Below, piece after piece: positions 57,077 through 64,000 of a stretch of DNA of 64,000 bases (within the stretch, counting starts at the first letter, position 1; each line of letters begins with the position of its first letter). This stretch comes from Phycomyces nitens (lineage: Eukaryota; Mucoromycota; Mucoromycetes; Mucorales; Phycomycetaceae). The stretch spans positions 3,534,001 to 3,598,000 of the forward strand of contig JAHRBC010000007.1 of the NCBI GenBank assembly GCA_022702545.1, written 5' to 3'. The notes beneath the pieces were generated by a model. The model worked only from the letters and a program-made list of their open reading frames with translations. It searched no databases and was not told the origin of the DNA. The translations under genes and the position numbers were made by a program.

Positions 57077-59592
57077 TGTAAAGTATAGCGTATAAAGATA
57101 TTGTATTGTTTTTATGCAAGATTAAAAGAAGACTTGTAGAAAATAATTTGCTTTCGTAATACAAGTCATTGAATATTTATTTCAATTAATACTATGCCAG
57201 ATTGGTGTAATTTGGCGTGGTCTTGTAATGCCTTTTAAATATGACGTGAAAAAAAGAAGTTGAAATAGTAGAGACATTAGACATTTGGGGATTCAGATTT
57301 TTCGCTATTCTTATTTTAGAAATACAAATATTCCAAAATAATGAGCTTTAATCTGCCTTTTTAATTATACTTTATAACCAATGGCATGTAGTCGTTAAAT
57401 GAATATTACAGCTGTTCTGTAAAAGTACAGATAAAGTACAGTTGATTGGTTTATTTTAAAAGCAGAATAGCGCAAGCACTCTTGCTGTTAGCGAAAAAAA
57501 ACTGCTCAAATTTTCGCTATTCTCGTGTAACAGTAGGCGAAAATTCACTTTTATGGTATCTGGATTTAATCTCAAAATGTCTTTAATGTCTATTAATTTC
57601 TTTTTCTTTTTCATTTTTTACCTTGTCTAAAAAAGGTAAACAAATTGTCTACAAATTAATTTTGATTCGTCTAAAAAAAACACATCGTCTCAATCTCAAG
57701 TAGAAATACTGCAGATGAAGCTTTAGATAAATCATTTTTAAATGTTTCAAATTGATTTATATAATTAGTAAATTGGATAATTATATTACTGTATCTTGTA
57801 AACATCTTGCTTTGTATACAATTAACTCTTGTATACAATGTAATCCAATCATCTGGATCGTTGTACAGAACATGGGTCTGGCATAGTAACTAAAGATTTG
57901 GGATTAAGGACCAAAGGACATTTAAGCAGATGGTCAATGTTAAAAAGTATAGATATAATGTATAAATTCTATCCGCCCGTTTTGCGCCTTTACTGGTGCT
58001 ATTGCTATCACTATTGCTATTACTGTTATTTAACTAGGATAACAAATGGTATTCTTTGAGAGCAGTGCGACATTAAAATATCAAAAAGAGGTTTGGCTTC
58101 AATATCAAAAATACCCATTTAAATGGGCGCTTAACTTGTGCACCTGTACGACTATCTACACAGTCCAATGAATACAATTGCCAACTAGTCAACTGTTTGC
58201 AGCTTGGATACTTTATCAGAAACCGTCTGTGCGTATTGGCAGCCGAGGAATCTGTATTTTACTAATTCAACGTATTGCCTATAGATGCCATGTGTGTAGA
58301 TTAAGGACCAAAAGATATAAATTGTAGTCGCGGAAAAAATCATTTTGTTTTAAAGATTATGATTATATATAGAGTGAAAAAGATAGAGGTGGTCTGTTCA
58401 TCTCAAAAAGCTTGGTCTATCTAAAAATAGCTTAATAATTAAAGAGACCCAATGCTTTGAAAAAAAAAATAACAATCTCAAAGTCGATTCTAGTTGTTCT
58501 ATTGTGTGAGGCTATAGTTACTAGGTTCAATTGCTCTTTTTCAATATATGCTTTACTGTACTTCACTAATAAATCGTATTTCTAAAATATTGTAATACCA
58601 ACTCTGAGTATTTCTATAAAATGGACCAGCCCAGTCTGATTCCAATGAAAGCCCAATCCAACCTCAATAATAATAATAATAATAATCCTTAAATCGACTA
58701 ATACACAAACGCCATTGACTGGTTGTGTAATCGATCTTCCAATGACCATCTCCTTTATTGATCAAACAAGCTGTAATACTTGCCGTACACCAATCGTTTT
58801 GACCAATCTCAAATAATAACAATACATGGCCTACAGATAGGCTTGCTCTTGAAAGCAGACAAACAATAGAGAAAGTTCGGTCCCACTTTGTACAAAACTT
58901 TAAAACACATTATCCACCAGAAGAACTGCAAGTGATGCAACTACTGCTCATAATTCAATATCTACCTACTTTTTCCCCTTGATCCAAATTCCACCAAGTA
59001 GTAAATATATGGGGACTTGAATCTTAAAAACTGGGTACCCTTTTTTACGGACCTTTTTAGTAATTTTATAAATCCGCCAAGATTATTATGTACTTTGTTT
59101 ATCTCGCACCCAGACTTTCAAATATTAATGTGCGATACACACCTTATAACCCATAGTCTCTTGTCAAAATTTCATCGTCGACACGGCCATTTAAGCCAGA
59201 GTTATCCAAAAATCCACAAACCAGATTTTCAAAGGCAAAATAGAAAGGGCGTGGGTTCATTGCACACTTGGCTTGTACAACAGTAATAAAGATGAACTTT
59301 TTTTTTATATTTTTTTTTGCTATCGTCCCCCCCCTTATTATTATTATTATTATTATTTTTAATTCTCATCAAATTTTCCAATTTCTTTTCTCTCTCTCTC
59401 TCTCTCTTTCTTCTCTTCATACAAATCCAGCGTTTTCCTTTCCTTGCAAAGGTCTTCCACCCTACTTTCCTTCACAAACCCCACACATTCCCTACAAGAT
59501 ATCCCTCACACTTTTCTCCCTCCTTTGCAAGTCAAACCAACCCTTTCTTACCACCCGAACCCCTCCTACTTTCCTCAAAACAAATATTTAAA
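57077..59592. other. Long intergenic stretch
   Basis: 2.5 kb without a credible gene. A ~100-base block at 57620-57715 matches the end of the Tc1-like relics. A TAA/AAT microsatellite lies at 58666-58685. The last 300 bases are CT-rich, probably the promoter and leader of the bHLH gene. Confidence 0.6.
57620..57715. mobile_element. Terminal fragment of Tc1-like relic, third copy
   Basis: Contains TCGTCTAAAAAAAACACATC and GTCTCAATCTCAAGTAGAAA, matching the terminal blocks near 31710-31750 and 62370-62415. No coding part remains. Confidence 0.5.
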
Positions 59593-60526
59593 ATGGAATC
59601 CGACTATGGTTTTGACGAATACATCATGCCCACCACCTACGCTGGTGTCCCCAAGCTTGAATGCTACAATACTCAGCTCTATCCTTCAGGTAATATTATA
59701 CATGTCCCCTCATTAAAACCAATGACGTCATCCTAATACTTCACAGTGGGTTACTATGGAAATGACACCGTTGTATTTGAGAACAATGCAATGCCCCAAG
59801 TGATGCCCTCATCAATGCTCTATCCCCAGCCCTCTAGCCCGGACTCTGTCTATTCACGTCTGTCACCTGGTGCCCCTTCACCCTTGATGTCCTGCTCCCC
59901 ACCTGCTGCCGTACCTTTGGTATCTAACTTGGCCCATGCCATCACACAAAAAATCGCCAAAGCAAACACTCTCCCCGAGTCCTTTTTGCCCGAGTTTCAC
60001 CAGTATTCTAAAGAGACCTATGAGAACGGTGGAAGCAAGAAGAGACGCCGGGTCCAGAAGCAGCAGCAGCAAGTACAGCAACAGCAACAGCAACAGTCAT
60101 CGTCCTCATCCTCGTGCGACTTTGAAAGTTCATCTTCAGACCAGGAAGACGATATTGATAGTGTGTCTGCTGCCGAGGTCCGTCGCCAAATCCACATCCA
60201 GTCCGAGCAGAAGCGTCGTGCTCAAATCAAAGATGGCTTTGATGAGCTCCGTCAGCACTTGCCCGGATGTGTGAACAAGAAGATGAGCAAGGCAGCCCTG
60301 CTTCATAGAACTACACAGCATCTCCAGCACCTCAAGAATAACCAGACCTCACTGTTGGCCGAGTTGGAGAGATTGATGAACGAGAATGAACAGCTGAGAA
60401 AGTAAGTCTGATTGTTACATTGTTACATTGTATACTTGTATATTTGCTTACAAAATCCACAGATTTCAAGATTCAGTATTGCAGAAACAGGCATTGGAGC
60501 GAATGTACCAAATGGGAGCAATGTAA
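59593..60526 (+). CDS. bHLH-leucine-zipper transcription factor (Mlx/Max-like)
   Basis: Three exons, 59593-59689, 59747-60401 and 60463-60526, give 271 residues. An N-terminal Pro/Ser-rich part contains PSSPDSVYSRLSPGAPSP. Then come a basic KKRRR, a poly-Gln/poly-Ser tract and an acidic stretch (SSSDQEDDID). The DNA-binding domain is at about 178-235: RRQIHIQSEQKRRAQIKDGF is the basic region and helix 1, with Glu-Arg-Arg in the E-box-reading E..RR order. DELRQHLPGC and the loop, then MSKAALLHRTTQHLQHL as helix 2, and LLAELERLMNENEQLRK as a zipper. The layout matches MLX/MAX-type factors that bind CACGTG. The final exon adds only ~20 residues. A CACGTG-type site lies upstream of the SOG2-like gene, though no link is shown. 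Confidence 0.9.
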
Positions 60527-61299
60527 AAAGAATAATGATATCTCTACCACCATCTTTAATGGAAATTTAGATTCTTATTTTTGATACTTATATCTCTTCA
60601 TTTTTACATTTATTTTAATTTCGTTTCAATTTTCTCTTTATGTTTTATTATTCTTTTCTTGCATGCCCTCATAACATCTCCCTCCACAAACCCTCGCCCC
60701 TCTCAATTGTCCCCTTTGATACCAATCTCCTCACTAAACCTGTTAGACTCTTTTTTTTTTTCTTTCCTAGACAATCCTACGTCTTCACCTTTTTTTTTGA
60801 TTGCAAATAGTAATCATTTCTTCTCTGTAAGGTTCTTTCACAAAAGCTTTGAGCAAGATTCTTTCTTGTTTTATTTTATCAAGCTTTTTGGTTCTTATGT
60901 TTTTCTCTTCTTTATTTTTCTCTTGTATCATGTAATTGCTTAGAAAACCAATTTCATATACAAAAAAAAACATCTTGAATATATATGAATGGCTTTGCTT
61001 CCAAAGCCCAATCAATCAAACAAACAAAAAAGTGCTTTCTGTTTTATGATTAGATATATTTATGGAATATAGGGTATCTTAAAGGGAACCAATCGAGTAT
61101 TTTTCATGGCTTACACAAGTGAATTAAACAAAGGCGGTCATCTTGATGATTTTATTGGGTATCCTTACAAATCTGTCGACTTGTAATACCACAGCATACA
61201 ATTAGAGGCCTTCAAAACAGGTATTAATGACCACAAAATAAATCGTAAACCGCTTATTTATTTACTGAAAAGTGCTGTCTGTATGTTTTGTTCTATTCA
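60527..61299. other. Intergenic stretch
   Basis: T-rich 3' region of the bHLH gene followed by AT-rich DNA. No gene seen. Confidence 0.55.
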
Positions 61300-62420
61300 T
61301 CAACAGTATACTTTATCCAGCCTTGTAGGAAGTGAAAGTATTGGTTTTCTCATTTCTGTCCAGAACATCCATACTAATTTTTAAAGAAAGGTATGGTGCA
61401 TTTAGCTTTAACTATCAAATTTTCGAATTTGTTTCAATTTCGTTTGCTAAAACTTTGAAGGTAAAATAATAATAATATTATTTAACATCCGACATACTGG
61501 AAAATATTATTATGATCTCCGCTATGTAACCGTCTCTTACTAGCAAATCTTTAAAACACCAAGACATTTTGTTAAAGCTCTTTAATTAAAAATAAAGCCG
61601 CAATAAATACTATGGCTATTCAACGCACTGCTCAGATTTTTTATAAGCTTATTTTTGCAAAAGTGTTGGGCTTTTGAAAAATACGCAAAAAAGTTGATAT
61701 CCAAGTCCGAATGCACCATATGATTTAAGAAAAACAAATGGTGCCAAAGGGGAACCAGCAATACTTTTATATTCACTCTCTTTTGACCAACTACGGTTTC
61801 TCATTAAAGACACACTTTTCACATACATGTTTGTATAATCCAGGGGAGGCTTGAGGCCTTTAAAATGTTTACACAACTTTTGCCTTGTTTCTTCAAGAAC
61901 AATAGATGGGTTAGTCTCAAACATATCTATACAAAAGAACGAGTATTGAGAAAACAATCTCTTTGCTTCATGTTAATTATTTTATTGTATGACCAGGAAT
62001 CAGTGCTCCATTGATATTATTGAGTTTGTCGAGTAGTTTACAAGTGTTCCTACGTGATATTCTGGATTACTCTGCTGTTTGTGTTACTGATAGACCTTCT
62101 TGGATTGTTTGAATAAGCCTTTCAATTTGATCTTGTCCATATATATTATACTTTCTTGTAGAAACAATAGAGAATTTCTAAACATCTTTAACTAGAATGT
62201 CTATTACCTCTATTGTTGTTGATTGAGGTTTAGGAATTGCGTCGAGATCAATGAGCATTAAAGGCTGTCATTTTCAGTGGCTGTTTTATCATATTTCTCA
62301 ATAGCACTGTCATCAAAGACTAGAAGCAATTATTTTTCTGGATTATAATGATCAAGCCCATTTTTTTTTGTCTAAAAAAATTAAAAGTTGTCTCAATCTC
62401 AAATAAAAACACTGTATTAA
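61300..62420 (-). pseudogene. Tc1/mariner-type transposase relic, copy 2
   Basis: Minus-strand remnant. A helix-turn-helix-like block at about 62150-61985 reads QIERLIQTIQEGLSVTQTAE, an in-frame TAA, then SRISRRNTCKLLDKLNNING. Further on (about 61960-61750) NPSIVLEETRQKLCKHFKGL and a WSK segment are typical of Tc1-like transposases. A block at 61370-61320 reads DVLDRNEKTNTFTSYKAG before a stop. Frameshifts and stops rule out function. It shares long stretches with copy 1 (31181-31760), but copy 1 lacks the helix-turn-helix part. The terminus shares CTCAAxTAxAAACACTGTAT with copy 1 and the fragment at 57620-57715. Confidence 0.6.
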
Positions 62421-63292
62421 AAAATTATACTAGATGGTTTAGATTTAACAAAGCATAAAAAGGCAAAGAGATGTATTCTAATATGTTCCAAGAGGCAGCT
62501 GGTATTAATACGGAATCTTTACTAATGATATATATATGAGACTTTCTCAAATATTCAGAAAAACTGCGAGATTTTGTAAACATTTGTAGTATAGAGATAG
62601 TCAAACAGGACTTTATCAGATATATTCTTGAAACAAAAAAGTATTATATAAAGCAATAACATAATGCGCTTTGAAGCATACTATTTAGAATTGAGATTGT
62701 CAAGGTATACAAGTGAGATAGATTTTTGCAGTATTTAGCAGGGGTTAAAGTGTCCAAAAAATCAGGAATTCCTGTCGCATATTCCATGCTTATTACCTAG
62801 AGTGATTATCGAATATGTGTGTATATTGCCCTGATAAATATCAACGTACAAGGATGATAAACACTATTTCTAGTGATGAAGATTTAAAGATACTCATTTA
62901 TTTTATTTTTTAAGCTTAAACTTTATATTTGTAGGAAAGAGATGTACAAACATGAAATTATGGATAATCTTTGTAGAATTTACATTATGATCTCAAACGA
63001 TATCGCAACTGTTTTTTTACTATTTTAATACCAAATGTATTTTTTGCTTTGAGTTTACTATATCAATTTTGGCAAGATTTTTATTCTAGCAGCTATTGGA
63101 CAATTGGGTCGTTAGATGGTCATCTATAAAGCACATTTAGAAAGTGTCTGTTGGTATTTATCTTTTTATTAGATTGACCAGTGTAGATTTTCCCTTTAAC
63201 AATAATCATGAACCTTTGGTTGCCAGGCACGCTTATTGTTTTTACAAGATACGCCATTGTATCTTGCCTGTCATTAACAAATACGTGATCAA

Positions 63293-63323
<31 letters not shown>

Positions 63324-63734
63324 TGTATGTAATTTCTAGCCGAGAGTTTCTATTGCCTACCAAGAATGAAAAATATACCTGAATATTTTATGATTTTCAA
63401 AGATTTATACAAAGTTTTCAATTCATGGAAAAGAAAGTATAAAGATAGTTTGATGATTTCTTGCTGTTTCCAAGCATTCTGGCAAAAATATTTTTTCTAG
63501 CCAATGATATCAAGAGACAGTGTCTCCTAATGTCTCTATTGTTTTAAAACGCAGAATATGCGGACAGTTAAATATATTTAACTTCAGATTATCATGACAA
63601 AACGAGATCTCTCTTCACACTGTGTGCAGATGTGTGTGTGAGAGTGTGCCTATAGTTTCTCTTTTTCAAACTGCTACATTTTCCAAGTTTACTCGAAATC
63701 CTTGGAGAGTTCATAACAGAAATAGAAGAATAGT
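62421..63734. other. Intergenic stretch
   Basis: AT-rich, with a CT/GT microsatellite at 63293-63322. No gene seen until PEX1. Confidence 0.6.
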
Positions 63735-64000
63735 ATGCCAAAGCAACTCTTAGTAACCTTTACACCCATTCGGTCCTGTCTTGTCCATCTACCTTCTCCA
63801 TGGGCAAACGCATTGCTTGATCAGGGAAAAGTAAAGCATAAATCATATTCATTACACATTATAAACTTTCTTACCCTTTGGTTTATTAGCTACCTCAGAA
63901 TGTTATGGTTGAGTTGAGTTGGCTGAATCAGAGCACTATTCAAAAAGCATACTGTGGTTGGTCCGGGGAAGCTTCCAAGGCCCTTGATCCAAACGCTGTA
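63735..64000 (+). CDS. PEX1: Peroxin-1 (PEX1) N-terminus, partial at window edge
   Basis: Two exons seen, 63735-63830 and 63890-64000, joined in phase 0; the gene continues beyond the window. Exon 1 reads MPKQLLVTFTPIRSCLVHLP with SPWANALLDQGK. Exon 2 reads LPQNVMVELSW, then KAYCGWSGEASKALDPN. This matches the N-terminal domain of Pex1 (CLVxLP near the start, ...VVELSW..., AYVGWSG), the AAA+ ATPase that with Pex6 extracts the peroxisomal import receptor. Only about 69 residues are present, so no ATPase motif can be seen. The identification rests on remembered motif order, supported by correct in-frame splicing. Confidence 0.78.

Noticed and set aside
59017..59591. Overlapping forward frames before the bHLH gene
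   Set aside because: CT-rich leader composition produces open frames; the conserved protein begins at 59593.

Overview
The window comes from the nuclear genome of a filamentous fungus, most likely an early-diverging one (Mucoromycota, Mucorales-like). This assignment is an inference. It rests on very AT-rich intergenic DNA, genes split by many 45-70 nt introns, a DIRS-type retrotransposon, Tc1-like transposase relics, F-box/LRR paralogues, and housekeeping proteins that read as fungal. I ran no database search; all family names are from motif recognition.

Left half (1-37,300) is gene-dense. In order: 3' end of the Elongator catalytic subunit ELP3 (+); a 16-exon nuclear coiled-coil protein with a SUMO-interaction-like tail (+); an F-box/LRR protein (-); URB1/NPA1, a ~1,850-residue 60S assembly factor (-, 17 exons, with one frame break); a SOG2/RAM-pathway-like protein (+); a membrane-anchored cPLA2-type phospholipase (+); a small unknown protein (-); two single-pass membrane proteins (-,-), one with a PPxY motif; ribosomal protein eL22 (-); endopolyphosphatase PPN1 (+); RanGAP (-); an acidic/serine-rich unknown (-); ESCRT-III DID2/CHMP1 (-); a minimal SET-domain protein (-); and a UBL3-like ubiquitin-fold protein ending in a CaaX box (-).

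Middle and right (37,300-57,100) is an accessory island. Four intronless-in-CDS genes encode near-identical secreted, Kex2-processed, cysteine-rich peptides of 70-72 residues. They sit at 41,129, 44,357, 48,627 and 53,986 among segmental duplications, a LINE relic and a degenerate DIRS element that still shows inverted termini and an internal complementary region. Each peptide gene has a TATA box, a CATCTT-rich leader and a probable 3'UTR intron. The duplicated flanks are mosaic: copy 2 shares its upstream 1.6 kb with copy 4 but its downstream ~0.2 kb with copy 3. This peptide family is the best candidate in the window for an undescribed system. A second F-box/LRR protein closes the island.

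Right end (57,100-64,000) holds a bHLH-zipper transcription factor (+), a Tc1/mariner transposase relic and, at the edge, the first two exons of peroxin PEX1 (+).

Functionally the left side is core cell biology: tRNA modification, ribosome assembly, nuclear transport, ESCRT, polyphosphate and lipid metabolism. The genes show no operon-like logic. The island is the only region that looks recently amplified.
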